Positions 42,391-51,626 of a stretch of DNA of 64,000 nucleotides are shown here, piece by piece. The DNA comes from an uncultured Agathobacter sp. Its GTDB lineage: Bacteria; Bacillota; Clostridia; Lachnospirales; Lachnospiraceae. Every line of letters begins with the position of its first letter. The stretch's first letter is position 1. Under the pieces are notes generated by a model. The model was given only the letters and a program-made list of their open reading frames with translations. It ran no database searches and had not been told where the DNA came from. The position numbers and the translations under genes are program-made. Where the stretch lies: positions 1 to 64,000 of the forward strand of contig CAKRCS010000011.1 in the NCBI GenBank assembly GCA_934307695.1, given 5' to 3'.

Positions 42391-43458
42391 ATGGAACAGA
42401 CACCGAATCAGCAGACACCGCACAAGCGGAGAGTCCACTATTCCGGCAAGTACCCGAAGAAATTCGAGGAAAAATACAAAGAGCAGAACCCGGAAAAATA
42501 CGCAGACACCGTGGCACATGTGATCGAAAAGGGCAGTACGCCGGCGGGCATGCACATCTCGATCATGGTTGACGAGATCCTTGACTTTTTACAGATCAAG
42601 CCGGGACAAAGAGGGCTTGACGCAACCCTCGGATACGGCGGACATACGCGGCGGATGCTGGAAAAACTGGAGGGCAGAGGACATATCTACGGCTTGGATG
42701 TGGATCCAATCGAGTCGGAAAAGACGAAAGAGCGTCTGCGCAAGCTGGGGTTTGGCGAGGATATCCTGACGGTAAAGCTGATCAATTTTGCAAATATCGA
42801 TGAAGTGGCAAAAGAGGCAGGCAAATTTGATTTTGTGCTTGCAGATCTCGGCGTGTCATCCATGCAGATTGATAACCCGGAGCGTGGGTTTTCTTATAAG
42901 ATCGACGGACCGTTAGATCTGCGCATGAATCCGCAGAAGGGCAGCAGTGCGGCGGGACGGCTGCATGAGATCACGCAGGAGGAATTTGTCGGAATGCTCG
43001 TGGAAAATTCCGATGAACCGTATGCCGAGGAGATTGCGGAAAAGGTATTTTTCCGTATGCGGCAGGGCAATCCTATGGATACAACGACAGCGCTTCGCGA
43101 GGCGATAGAGGCGGCACTGATCTATCTGCCGAAGGCGGAGCGGCAGGACGCGGTCAAGAAATCCTGCCAGAGAACGTTTCAGGCGCTGCGCATCGACGTA
43201 AACAGCGAGTTTGAAGTGCTGCATTCATTTCTGGAAAAGCTGCCGGGAGTGTTGAATCCGGGAGGACGTGTCGCCATTTTGACGTTCCATTCCGGGGAAG
43301 ATCGTCTGGTAAAGCGTTCATTTAAGGAACTGTGCAAGCAGGGAATTTACAGCGAGGTCGCGCGCGATGTCATCCGCCCATCCGCAGAGGAATGCCGGAG
43401 CAACGGGCGTGCAAGATCGACAAAGATGCGCTGGGCGATACGCAGCGAGGAGGAATAG
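42391..43458 (+). CDS. rsmH: RsmH-like 16S rRNA cytosine-N4 methyltransferase
   Basis: A 355-residue SAM methyltransferase. GLDATLGYGGHTRRML is the SAM motif, ADLGVSSMQIDNPERGFSYK and PLDLRMNP are RsmH signatures, and QRTFQALRIDVN and ILTFHSGEDRLVKR follow as expected. RsmH methylates C1402 of 16S rRNA. Two points are unusual: about 53 extra basic residues precede the catalytic domain (HISIMVDEIL), and the gene lies far from the division cluster where rsmH (mraW) normally sits. A second copy is therefore likely, and this one may have a different target. Confidence 0.85.
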   Translation: MEQTPNQQTPHKRRVHYSGKYPKKFEEKYKEQNPEKYADTVAHVIEKGSTPAGMHISIMVDEILDFLQIKPGQRGLDATLGYGGHTRRMLEKLEGRGHIYGLDVDPIESEKTKERLRKLGFGEDILTVKLINFANIDEVAKEAGKFDFVLADLGVSSMQIDNPERGFSYKIDGPLDLRMNPQKGSSAAGRLHEITQEEFVGMLVENSDEPYAEEIAEKVFFRMRQGNPMDTTTALREAIEAALIYLPKAERQDAVKKSCQRTFQALRIDVNSEFEVLHSFLEKLPGVLNPGGRVAILTFHSGEDRLVKRSFKELCKQGIYSEVARDVIRPSAEECRSNGRARSTKMRWAIRSEEE

Positions 43459-43461
43459 CAC

Positions 43462-43929
43462 ATGAGCAACTATATTATGGATCTGCGCAAGGTGGTGGGA
43501 CATGCCCCGCTGCTCCAGTGTGCGGGAAGCGTTATTATCGAGAATGAAAAAGGGGAGATCCTTTTAGGAAAACGGACAGATAACCATAAATGGGGGTACG
43601 CCGGCGGCTCGATCGAATTGAATGAGACGGTGGAAGAATGCGCAAAAAGAGAGCTTTTTGAGGAGACGGGACTGATCGCAGACGAGCTTGAATTTTTCAT
43701 GGTCAATTCCGGCCCGGAGGTGCATTATATTTACCCGAATGGGGATGAGGTCTATAACGTGGAGATCATTTACCTTTGCAGGAAATACCACGGCACGCTG
43801 AAACGGCAGGAAGAGGAAGTGGAGGAACTGCACTTTTTTGCACTTGCGGACATTCCGGCGGAGATTTCAGATCCGATCGCCCCGGTGGTCAGAAAATACA
43901 TTGAAATGAGAAAAACACAGGAAAAATAA
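43462..43929 (+). CDS. Nudix hydrolase
   Basis: A 155-residue Nudix enzyme with a complete box, GGSIELNETVEECAKRELFEETGL (G-x5-E-x7-RE-x2-EE-x-G). The N-terminal CAGSVIIENEKGEILLGKR strand is typical of ADP-ribose or nucleoside-triphosphate hydrolases. Substrate unknown. It follows the RsmH-like gene by three bases and precedes endonuclease IV by 15, so it belongs to one operon; nucleotide sanitation and DNA repair would fit together. Confidence 0.88.
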   Translation: MSNYIMDLRKVVGHAPLLQCAGSVIIENEKGEILLGKRTDNHKWGYAGGSIELNETVEECAKRELFEETGLIADELEFFMVNSGPEVHYIYPNGDEVYNVEIIYLCRKYHGTLKRQEEEVEELHFFALADIPAEISDPIAPVVRKYIEMRKTQEK

Positions 43930-43944
43930 TCGGAGGAAATAAAC

Positions 43945-44775
43945 ATGATCTATATCGGAAGTCATATTTCAGCGAGCGGTGGGTTCGCCGAAATGGGAAA
44001 AACAGCGTTGAAGCTGGGCGCAGACACCTTTGCGTTTTTTACAAGAAATCCGCGTGGCGGAAAGGCAAAGGACATTGATGAGAAGGATGTTGCCGCATTG
44101 CAGCAGATTATGGATGAACACCATTTTGGACCGCTTGTGGCGCACGCACCGTACACGATGAACCTGTGCTCGGACAAGGCGGACATCCGCAAATTTGCGA
44201 AGGATATGTTTGCGGATGATATGAAGCGGATGGAGTATCTGCCGGGCAATTATTACAATTTTCATCCGGGTTCCCATGTTGGACAGGGCGTGGAAACGGG
44301 AATTGATTACATTGTTGAGGCGATGAACGAGGTACTTTTCCCGGAAATGAAAACGATGGTGCTGTTAGAAGGCATGGCGGGAAAAGGCAGTGAGATCGGC
44401 AGAAATTTCGAGGAGCTTCGTGCAATTATTGACAAAGTAGAGCTAAAGGACAAGGTTGGCGTCTGTCTGGACACCTGCCATTTGTGGGAAGCCGGATATG
44501 ACATTGTTACAAAGCTGGATGAGGTGCTGGAGCTGTTTGACCAGATCGTCGGGGCGGATCGGCTTCGTGCAATTCACCTTAACGACAGCAAAAATCCGAT
44601 CGAAGCCCACAAGGATCGCCACGAATTGCTTGGCGAGGGACATATCGGCAAGGATGCGCTTGCGGCGGTGATCCGCCATCCGAGACTTCAGGGCAAGCCG
44701 TTTATCCTTGAAACACCAAATGATGATGCAGGATATGCAAAGGAGATCGCATGGGTGCGCAGCGTAATGCAGTAG
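43945..44775 (+). CDS. nfo: endonuclease IV (AP endonuclease)
   Basis: A 276-residue TIM-barrel zinc enzyme that cuts DNA 5' to abasic sites in base excision repair. Motifs: IGSHISASGGF at the N-terminus, HAPYTMNLC, FHPGSHVGQG, LLEGMAGKGSEIG, CLDTCHLWEAGYD and HLNDSKNPIEAHKDRHELLGEGHIG, which hold the three-zinc ligands and all look intact. Strong SD TCGGAGGAA. Its end overlaps the following RlmD gene by 25 bases if that start is right. Confidence 0.95.
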   Translation: MIYIGSHISASGGFAEMGKTALKLGADTFAFFTRNPRGGKAKDIDEKDVAALQQIMDEHHFGPLVAHAPYTMNLCSDKADIRKFAKDMFADDMKRMEYLPGNYYNFHPGSHVGQGVETGIDYIVEAMNEVLFPEMKTMVLLEGMAGKGSEIGRNFEELRAIIDKVELKDKVGVCLDTCHLWEAGYDIVTKLDEVLELFDQIVGADRLRAIHLNDSKNPIEAHKDRHELLGEGHIGKDALAAVIRHPRLQGKPFILETPNDDAGYAKEIAWVRSVMQ

Positions 44776-45980
44776 GAAGAGACAAGAGAGAGATTCATAA
44801 GTCTGCAAAAGAAAATAAAAATGTGGGAAAGCAGACACATGGTAACGAGTGTCCGTATGCAAAAAAGTGTGGTGGCTGTGACTATCAGGGAATGGCTTAC
44901 GAGAAGCAGCTACAACAGAAGCAGCAGTATATGAAGAAACTGATGGAGCCATTTTGCAAGGTGGCTCCGATCGTTGGGATGGATGATCCCTACCATTACC
45001 GGCACAAGGTGCATGCAGTATTCGACTGTACGACGAAAGGGCAGATCGTTGCGGGCGTTTACCGCAAGAACTCCCATGAGGTAGTGGATGTAGAGTCCTG
45101 TATGATCGAGGATGCGGAAGCAGACGCAATTATCCGCGACATCAAGGGATTATTGCGCTCATTTCGCATCAAAACTTATGACGAGGATACCGGATACGGA
45201 CTGCTCCGGCATGTGCTTGTGCGCAAAGGCTATCACACGGGACAGATCATGGTGGTTCTGGTGCTTGGCTCGCCAATCCTCCCGTCAAAAAATAATTTTG
45301 TGAAAGCGCTTCGCCAGAAACATCCGAAGATCAGCACGGTAGTAGTCAATGTCAATAACAAAAAGACGAGCATGGTGCTCGGCGACCGCAACATTGTCGT
45401 TTACGGAAAAGGCTATATCGAGGATGAACTTTGCGGAAATACGTTTTGTATTTCCCCATCGTCTTTTTATCAGGTAAATCCAAAGCAGACGGAGCTTCTA
45501 TATGAAAAGGCGATCGCCTGCGCGGGACTCACCGGCAAAGAGCGCGTGATCGACGCATATTGCGGCACCGGAACAATCGGTATCATTGCAAGCCGCCACG
45601 CTGCGGAGGTTATCGGCGTGGAATTGAACAAGGATGCAATCCGGGATGCGATCAAAAACGCAAAGCGCAACGAGGTACATAATATCCGTTTCTTCTGCGA
45701 GGATGCCGGCAGGTTCATGGTCGAGATGGCAGAAAAGAATGAGCACGCGGACGTTGTTATCATGGACCCGCCGCGAACCGGAAGCGACGAGGCGTTTCTA
45801 TCTTCGGTAGTCAGGCTTTCACCGGATCGGATCGTGTATGTTTCCTGCGGACCGGATACGCTGGCGCGTGACCTAAAGTACCTTACCCGACATGGGTATC
45901 GCGCAAAGGAATGCACACCGTTTGACTGCTTCCCGATGACGGGGCATATAGAAGCGGTCTGCGTGGTGGAAAAGGGATGA
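44751..45980 (+). CDS. rlmD: RlmD-like 23S rRNA uracil-5 methyltransferase
   Basis: A 409-residue TrmA/RlmD-family enzyme. The [4Fe-4S] cysteines are Cys34, Cys40 and Cys43 (CPYAKKCGGC) plus a fourth in VESC. The SAM region is VIDAYCGTGTIG, the active site VIMDPPRTGSDE, and the catalytic nucleophile Cys is in VYVSCGPDTLARD. It makes 5-methyluridine in 23S rRNA. The first ATG overlaps endonuclease IV; the true start could be a later codon, as residues 1-28 are poorly conserved. Confidence 0.9.
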   Translation: MGAQRNAVGRDKREIHKSAKENKNVGKQTHGNECPYAKKCGGCDYQGMAYEKQLQQKQQYMKKLMEPFCKVAPIVGMDDPYHYRHKVHAVFDCTTKGQIVAGVYRKNSHEVVDVESCMIEDAEADAIIRDIKGLLRSFRIKTYDEDTGYGLLRHVLVRKGYHTGQIMVVLVLGSPILPSKNNFVKALRQKHPKISTVVVNVNNKKTSMVLGDRNIVVYGKGYIEDELCGNTFCISPSSFYQVNPKQTELLYEKAIACAGLTGKERVIDAYCGTGTIGIIASRHAAEVIGVELNKDAIRDAIKNAKRNEVHNIRFFCEDAGRFMVEMAEKNEHADVVIMDPPRTGSDEAFLSSVVRLSPDRIVYVSCGPDTLARDLKYLTRHGYRAKECTPFDCFPMTGHIEAVCVVEKG

Positions 45981-46099
45981 AAGGTGAAATAACCATCACA
46001 TGAAAGCCACAACAATAAACGAACTTTAAATGTTATTTACAGTTGCAAAAAACGATAGGCAATTTTTTCAGAAAATCAATACTATAAAAAGGAGATCGC

Positions 46100-47413
46100 T
46101 TGGTGGCTGAGATAAAAAGTATAAACGAATTATTGAATATGAAATTGGACATCCCGGATTATCAGAGACCATATAAGTGGGATATCCAGAATATTGACGA
46201 TCTTCTTTCAGACATTACGAATGCGATAAGTGCTGCTGATAGATATAGGGCTGACTTTAAATACCGTGTTGGAACAATAATATTACATGAAACGAAAGAT
46301 GGCTTTTTTGACATTGTTGATGGACAGCAACGGATTATTTCGCTGGTGCTATTGAAAAGGTGCATAAAGTCAGATTTTGACTGTACTATTCTTGAAAAAT
46401 CCTTTACCAGCAAAATAACTCAATACAACATCCACAGAAATTATGGATTTATAAGAGAATGGTTTTCCTTAAAGAGTGATAAGACAAAGACGGAATTTAT
46501 AAACGCATTTGAAAATATTCTGGAGGTTGTTGTTATTTGTGTGGACAAGGTATCGGAGGCGTTTCAGCTTTTTGACTCACAGAATGCACGCGGAAAAGCT
46601 TTAGACCCGCATGATCTTTTGAAGGCATACCATTTGCGTGAAATGAAGCAATATCCATACGAGATGGAACACGCTGTTACAAAATGGGAGGCTAAAGATG
46701 CAGAACAAATAAGGGAACTATTTGATTTATATTTGTTTCCAATATGGAATTGGTCGAGGGGGATTAAGAGCAGACCATTTACAGCAAAGGAAATTGATAC
46801 ATATAAAGGGATAGCAGAAAGTTCAACATATTCTTATGCCAAAAGAGCAAGCAGGGCGATGCCATATTTTCAGATCACAGAGCCTTTTATAGCAGGAAAT
46901 GATTTTTTTGAAATGGTTGAACATTATATGTATTTGCTCAAGGATATCAAGTCTGAGATATGTAATAATCCGCGGTTCCAAGAAATAAAGCTGGTTTTAT
47001 GTGGTGGCAGGGAAGTTAAAGCACCAGAGGATATGGACAAGGTAAAATTTGGCTCCGCAGGCTTTGGATACACAAAAAATTTATTCTATTGTGCACTTCT
47101 TTGCTATTATGATAAGTTTCACAATTTTGATGAAATGGCTGTTAAAAAACTTTTTTCCTGGGCGTTCATGCTCCGGGTAGATATGGATAATCTAGGATTT
47201 GATAGCATTAATAAATACGCGATTGGGGATGAAAATTCTAAATATACAAATACAATAGCTTTATTTTCAAAAATTAGCTTTGCCCGTATTCACAATGAAA
47301 TTTCAGGGCTGCAGATTAAGGTAAGAAGAAGTTCAGACAGTCCTTCTAATGAAAAATGGATGGATTTATATAATTCTATCAAAAAGATAAACGGATATGG
47401 AGAGGACAGATGA
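46100..47413 (+). CDS. DUF262 protein, first gene of a putative defence pair
   Basis: A 437-residue protein with an N-terminal DUF262 (ParB/Srx-like) domain: IPDYQRPYKWD at 18-28 and the nucleotide-handling motif DIVDGQQRI around Asp74-Arg78, then the family block FDSQNARGKALDPHDLLKAYHLR. The C-terminal half is helical, with no HNH or DUF1524 motif that I can see. Start is TTG at 46100 or GTG at 46103 behind AAAAGGAG. It overlaps the next gene by four bases (ATGA). DUF262 proteins are the GTP/ATP-dependent parts of GmrSD-type restriction. Base composition is AT-rich compared with rlmD before it. Confidence 0.82.
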   Translation: MVAEIKSINELLNMKLDIPDYQRPYKWDIQNIDDLLSDITNAISAADRYRADFKYRVGTIILHETKDGFFDIVDGQQRIISLVLLKRCIKSDFDCTILEKSFTSKITQYNIHRNYGFIREWFSLKSDKTKTEFINAFENILEVVVICVDKVSEAFQLFDSQNARGKALDPHDLLKAYHLREMKQYPYEMEHAVTKWEAKDAEQIRELFDLYLFPIWNWSRGIKSRPFTAKEIDTYKGIAESSTYSYAKRASRAMPYFQITEPFIAGNDFFEMVEHYMYLLKDIKSEICNNPRFQEIKLVLCGGREVKAPEDMDKVKFGSAGFGYTKNLFYCALLCYYDKFHNFDEMAVKKLFSWAFMLRVDMDNLGFDSINKYAIGDENSKYTNTIALFSKISFARIHNEISGLQIKVRRSSDSPSNEKWMDLYNSIKKINGYGEDR

Positions 47414-49359
47414 GCGGATTAGTTACGGAACTTCATATTATTGGGGAAGATAATAATATATTTGACACAGATATAGAATATATAATCCCGTTGTATCAGC
47501 GGGCATACGCATGGGAAGATAAGCAGCTGATACAACTTATAGAGGATATTCAGGATGTTGCTGAAGGAGCAAGTTATTATATTGGCTCGTTAATTGTGTC
47601 AAAACAGTTTGGAAAATATGAAGTAGTTGATGGACAACAGAGACTTACCTCATTGTACCTCTTATTGAACTGCTTAGGAATTAAGACAAAACCTACGCTT
47701 ACTTTTGCGTGTAGGGAAAAGTCGAATTATACACTAAGAAATATTAGCGATTTGCTTCTTGAAAATCGTAGTAAACTGGATATGGACAGAGTTGAAGCAG
47801 GAATTTTGCGAGGGATAAAGATATTATCTCATGAAATCGGAAGAACTGATTTTGACAAAGATTCATTTCTGAAGAAGTTAGCAAAAGTTATCGTATATAG
47901 AATAGAGGTTCCGAAAAATACAGATCTTAATAGATATTTTGAAATTATGAATACCAGAGGTGAGCAGTTAGAGCAGCATGATATTTTAAAGGCTACACTT
48001 ATTAGCTATTTGAGCGACGAGTCTGAAAGGAGACTCTTTGCTAAAATTTGGGATGCTTGCAGCGATATGACGGGCTATGTGCAGATGCATTTTGTGAGCA
48101 AAAATAATGCAGTCCGCGAAGCTATTTTTGGCGGCGAATGGAATTTGATGCCATCTGGAAACTGGTCAAAATATAAAAAAATCATGAAAGAAGAGGCGGA
48201 TGAGACAACAGGGTATTGCATCAAAGCTATTATTGATAAAGATTTCGAGGTTGAAGATGATGAAGGATATGTAGATGGAGACATACGGGTTCGCTTTGAA
48301 AGCATAATAGAGTTTCCTCATTTTTTATTACATACACTGAAAGTATTTGTTGCATTATATGGGATTGAACATGAGAATGCGGATTCAAAAATTACCGATG
48401 AATTATTAGATGATAAAAAATTAATAGAGGCTTTTAACAGAGTTGTAGTTCATGGCGTTTGCAAAGAAGGCAGGATGGCGGATGACAGAGAGGCATTTTC
48501 GCGTAATTTTATAGTTTGTTTACTGAGAACAAGGTATTTATTTGATAAATACATCGTAAAGAGAGAATATGCGAATGACAACGCTGATGGAGAATGGAGT
48601 TTAAAGAGCCTATATGTTTCCGGGCAGCAGTCTAAGAAGAAACCCTATTATAGAAATTCTAAGTTTACGAGATCCGGGGAATGGAATTCTACAAATGATT
48701 GGAGAACAAAGACCAATATTATGATGCAATCAGCGTTGCGAGTTTCGTATACATCGCTAAAGGTAATGCATTGGATTACAAAACTCCTTATCTGGCTGTC
48801 AGAAGATAATTGTAAACATATTAAAAATGAGGATATTATAGAATTTGATGCTATTGCCGAGGAGATTGCAATCGAGGCGGTTAAAGAGAATTTCTTTGAT
48901 GTATGTCAAGATGGCGTTTATGCTATGGGGGTTAATACTCCGCATATTGTATTCAATTACTTGGATTACCTCCTTTGGTATTATGATCGCAAAGGTATGA
49001 AAAAGTATAGTGATTTTGTCTTTGAATTTAGAAATTCCGTAGAGCACTGGTATCCTCAAAATCCATCAGAAGGTACATTCGACCAGTGGAAGGACGGAGT
49101 AGACCAATTTGGAAACCTTTGTATTATTCAGCGCAATGTGAATTCAAAATTTTCTAATATGTCACCGGAGGCTAAAAAGAGTACATTTAAGGATTTGATT
49201 TCAAAGGGTAGCATTAAACTTCGCATTATGTGTGAATTGACAGAGAAAAAAGATGATAAGACTGCCAGCTTGTATTGGAAGGAGACTATGTATAAAAAGC
49301 ATGAAACAGAGATGCTAAAGTATTTGATGGATGCCTGTGATATCGAAAATAATATCTGA
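47410..49359 (+). CDS. DUF262-DUF1524 protein, second gene of a putative defence pair
   Basis: A 649-residue protein. The N-terminal DUF262 domain has IPLYQRAYAWEDKQL and EVVDGQQRLTSLYLLLN (Asp74-Arg78, the same positions as in its partner) and the block FEIMNTRGEQLEQHDILKA. The C-terminal region carries SVEHWYPQNPSEG and FGNLCIIQRNVNSKFSNM, the His-x-x-Pro-Gln and Gly-Asn-Leu pattern of DUF1524, an HNH-like nuclease fold. Joined DUF262 and DUF1524 are found in GmrSD, BrxU and SspE, which cut DNA by its modification state. Translation is coupled to gene one. AT-rich like its partner. Confidence 0.85.
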   Translation: MSGLVTELHIIGEDNNIFDTDIEYIIPLYQRAYAWEDKQLIQLIEDIQDVAEGASYYIGSLIVSKQFGKYEVVDGQQRLTSLYLLLNCLGIKTKPTLTFACREKSNYTLRNISDLLLENRSKLDMDRVEAGILRGIKILSHEIGRTDFDKDSFLKKLAKVIVYRIEVPKNTDLNRYFEIMNTRGEQLEQHDILKATLISYLSDESERRLFAKIWDACSDMTGYVQMHFVSKNNAVREAIFGGEWNLMPSGNWSKYKKIMKEEADETTGYCIKAIIDKDFEVEDDEGYVDGDIRVRFESIIEFPHFLLHTLKVFVALYGIEHENADSKITDELLDDKKLIEAFNRVVVHGVCKEGRMADDREAFSRNFIVCLLRTRYLFDKYIVKREYANDNADGEWSLKSLYVSGQQSKKKPYYRNSKFTRSGEWNSTNDWRTKTNIMMQSALRVSYTSLKVMHWITKLLIWLSEDNCKHIKNEDIIEFDAIAEEIAIEAVKENFFDVCQDGVYAMGVNTPHIVFNYLDYLLWYYDRKGMKKYSDFVFEFRNSVEHWYPQNPSEGTFDQWKDGVDQFGNLCIIQRNVNSKFSNMSPEAKKSTFKDLISKGSIKLRIMCELTEKKDDKTASLYWKETMYKKHETEMLKYLMDACDIENNI

Positions 49360-49419
49360 CATCAGTATTTCAAAAAACTACGCTGATAATACTTAATTTA
49401 CATACACAGAGGTTATATC

Positions 49420-49998
49420 ATGGCTTTTTATCACGCATCACAAGTAAAAGGAATAACGGAATTAGAACCGCGGATATCGAATCATGACATCCCGCTGATA
49501 TATTTTTCGGATAAGCGGGAGAATGTTCTGGTATATCTGAGTAATGCCGTCGAGAAAGTGTGCAAGGAAGCGGGTTTCGCCTACACAGGATCATGGTACA
49601 AGTGGGGACCGTATGGATTTGAAAAAGACGGGCGGCTCCGGCTGGAAGAATATTATCCGAATGCACTGGAAGATACCTACAAGGGCGTGCAGGGGTACAT
49701 CTATTCCTGCAATGAGATAATGTTGAACGATGAAATCGACATAAAAATACCCAATGCGTATGTTTCCTCACAAAAGACATTGGTTGACTCCTGTGAAGTT
49801 GTGCCGGATGCGTATGAAGCGATAATTAACGCAGAACGCGAAGGAAAGATCACCATACTAAGATATGATGCGTTCATCCAGAACAGACAAAGGGAAGCAT
49901 GGCTTAGAAGCATCACGCTGGAAGAATACGAAAACAGCGCGGAGCATCCGGAGTACAGATTTTTCCTCAAGACAAAATTTAGTGACATATTAAGGTGA
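49420..49998 (+). CDS. hypothetical protein beside the DUF262 pair
   Basis: A 192-residue soluble protein without a named family that I can give. It begins FYHASQVKGITELEPRISNHDIPLIYFSDKRENVLVYLSNAVEK, and continues with YKWGPYGFEKDGRLRLEEYYPNAL and VQGYIYSCNEI. The YHAS...LEPR start followed by a strand with YFS is loosely like ADP-ribosyltransferase-fold proteins (YHGT/YHAS types), but no catalytic set can be claimed. Composition is closer to the core genome than to the DUF262 genes, so it may be a neighbour rather than a member of that system. Confidence 0.6.
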   Translation: MAFYHASQVKGITELEPRISNHDIPLIYFSDKRENVLVYLSNAVEKVCKEAGFAYTGSWYKWGPYGFEKDGRLRLEEYYPNALEDTYKGVQGYIYSCNEIMLNDEIDIKIPNAYVSSQKTLVDSCEVVPDAYEAIINAEREGKITILRYDAFIQNRQREAWLRSITLEEYENSAEHPEYRFFLKTKFSDILR

Positions 49999-50217
49999 AC
50001 TATGAATTCAGCAGCGAATGCGCGTATGACTGCTTCAAGGGAGTGTGCAGATACCGGGCGGACGATATGTAGGTGCTGCTTGACGGGATACTGCAATTTC
50101 ATATACGTAAAAACCTTTTGACATCCCAAAACCCCGGTAAAACCTCACATGTAAAGCCTTTTTGATAGACGAAACTCCGAAATCTGATTACATTGAAATG
50201 CGAAAGGAGGAAGTGAT

Positions 50218-50793
50218 ATGGAACTTGGAAGACAGATCAAAAAATACCGTAATGAGTTATCTATGTCACAGGACACCTTAGCGGAAAGGGTGTTCGTTTC
50301 ACGGCAGACCATCTCCAACTGGGAGAATGATAAAAGCTACCCGGATGTAAACAGTCTTGTACTTTTGAGCGAAGTATTTCATACCTCCATCGATAATCTG
50401 ATCAAAGGAGATATTGAAATCATGAAGCAGGAAGTAAGAAACGAGGACAAGAAACAATTTGAAAGGCTCAGCCAGGTATTTGCGGTTATGCTGCTGACTA
50501 TGATGGTCACACCAATCCCACTGGCGCATTTTCTAAGCTATATCGGAATTGCAATCTGGGTGGTATTTGCGGCGGCAACTTTATATGTTGCACTTTTGGT
50601 GGAAAAGAAGAAAAAGCAGTTTAACATCCAGACATACAAGGAAATCGTTGCATTTGCGGAGGGTGAAGGTCTGGACGAGATCGCAAAGGCGCGAGAGGAA
50701 GGCAAACGACCATATCAGAAGCTGCTGCTTGCGGTTGCAGCCGGAACGATCACGCTTGTTATCGCGGTCGCATTTGCCATGTTATTAAAGTAA
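50218..50793 (+). CDS. XRE regulator with two membrane spans
   Basis: A 191-residue protein: N-terminal helix-turn-helix (residues 1-62, with MSQDTLAERVFVSRQTISNWENDKSYPD), a short linker, and a C-terminal part with hydrophobic segments at about 83-125 and 170-190. Membrane-bound XRE regulators of this kind are common in Firmicutes and often control neighbouring genes. SD GAAAGGAGG is very strong. It is 11 bases ahead of a HAD hydrolase gene. The gap before it (49999-50217) holds only a 25-codon frame of doubtful value. Confidence 0.87.
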   Translation: MELGRQIKKYRNELSMSQDTLAERVFVSRQTISNWENDKSYPDVNSLVLLSEVFHTSIDNLIKGDIEIMKQEVRNEDKKQFERLSQVFAVMLLTMMVTPIPLAHFLSYIGIAIWVVFAAATLYVALLVEKKKKQFNIQTYKEIVAFAEGEGLDEIAKAREEGKRPYQKLLLAVAAGTITLVIAVAFAMLLK

Positions 50794-50804
50794 AAGGAGA
50801 GAAA

Positions 50805-51467
50805 ATGTCACACAGAGATTTTGAAGCCGTAGTTTTTGATATGGATGGAGTCATCTTTGATTCTGAGCATGCGGTGATGGAATGCTGGATCGTACTTGCC
50901 GCAAAATACGATATAAAGGATATTGAGCAGGCGGTTCTGGCGTGTACCGGCACAACGATGGCACGGACAAGGGAGATCATGCTGGAGCGGTACGGGGCGG
51001 ATTTTCCGTATGATGACTATGCAAAAGAGGCTTCCGTCATGTACCACGAACGGTATGACGGTGGGCGGCTGCCGATGAAAAAGGGCGTTACGGAGCTGCT
51101 GGAATTGTTAAAGCAGAATGGCAAAAAGATCGCGCTTGCATCTTCCACAAGGCGGCAGACGGTGGAGAACCAGCTGCGTGATGCAGATATTCTTTCTTAT
51201 TTTGACGCGGTGGTATGTGGTGACATGGTAGCAAGGAGCAAACCGGCACCGGACATTTTCCTCAAAGCGTGTGAGTGTGTTGGAGCAGCACCGCACAATG
51301 CGTATGCGATCGAGGATTCCTACAATGGAATACGGGCGGCGCATGTGGGCAAGCTGCGTCCGATCATGGTGCCGGATCTATTGCCGGCGGACGACGAGAT
51401 GCGGCGGCTGGCAGAGACAGTGCAGGAGGATCTTCTGGAGGTCGGAAGATATCTTTTGGGAGAATAG
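50805..51467 (+). CDS. HAD-superfamily phosphatase/phosphoglucomutase-like
   Basis: A 220-residue HAD hydrolase of the beta-phosphoglucomutase/Gph subgroup. Motif I is VVFDMDGVIFDSE (nucleophile Asp12, acid Asp14), motif II ALASSTRR, motif III the Lys in ARSKPAPDIF and motif IV AIEDSYNGIRAA. A helical cap domain lies between motifs I and II (about 20-90). Substrate unknown, perhaps a sugar phosphate. Probably in one operon with the XRE gene upstream. Confidence 0.9.
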   Translation: MSHRDFEAVVFDMDGVIFDSEHAVMECWIVLAAKYDIKDIEQAVLACTGTTMARTREIMLERYGADFPYDDYAKEASVMYHERYDGGRLPMKKGVTELLELLKQNGKKIALASSTRRQTVENQLRDADILSYFDAVVCGDMVARSKPAPDIFLKACECVGAAPHNAYAIEDSYNGIRAAHVGKLRPIMVPDLLPADDEMRRLAETVQEDLLEVGRYLLGE

Positions 51468-51626
51468 CGGATGCCGCAGGCGGCAAACGCGACGGGGCAT
51501 CCGGGTGAAAAATGGATATCAACGTCGCCGGGAAACCTTGAAAACAGCGGATTCTCGCTACGGTAGATTGCCTGTGCCGGACTTACTTGCTACGATAAAG
51601 GCACCAAAGAAAAGGAGATGGTGCTT

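Noticed and set aside
49995..50072. 25-codon frame starting with GTG that overlaps the preceding stop, with three cysteines
   Set aside because: No ribosome-binding site, no similarity and a short length; it may be a remnant but cannot be supported.
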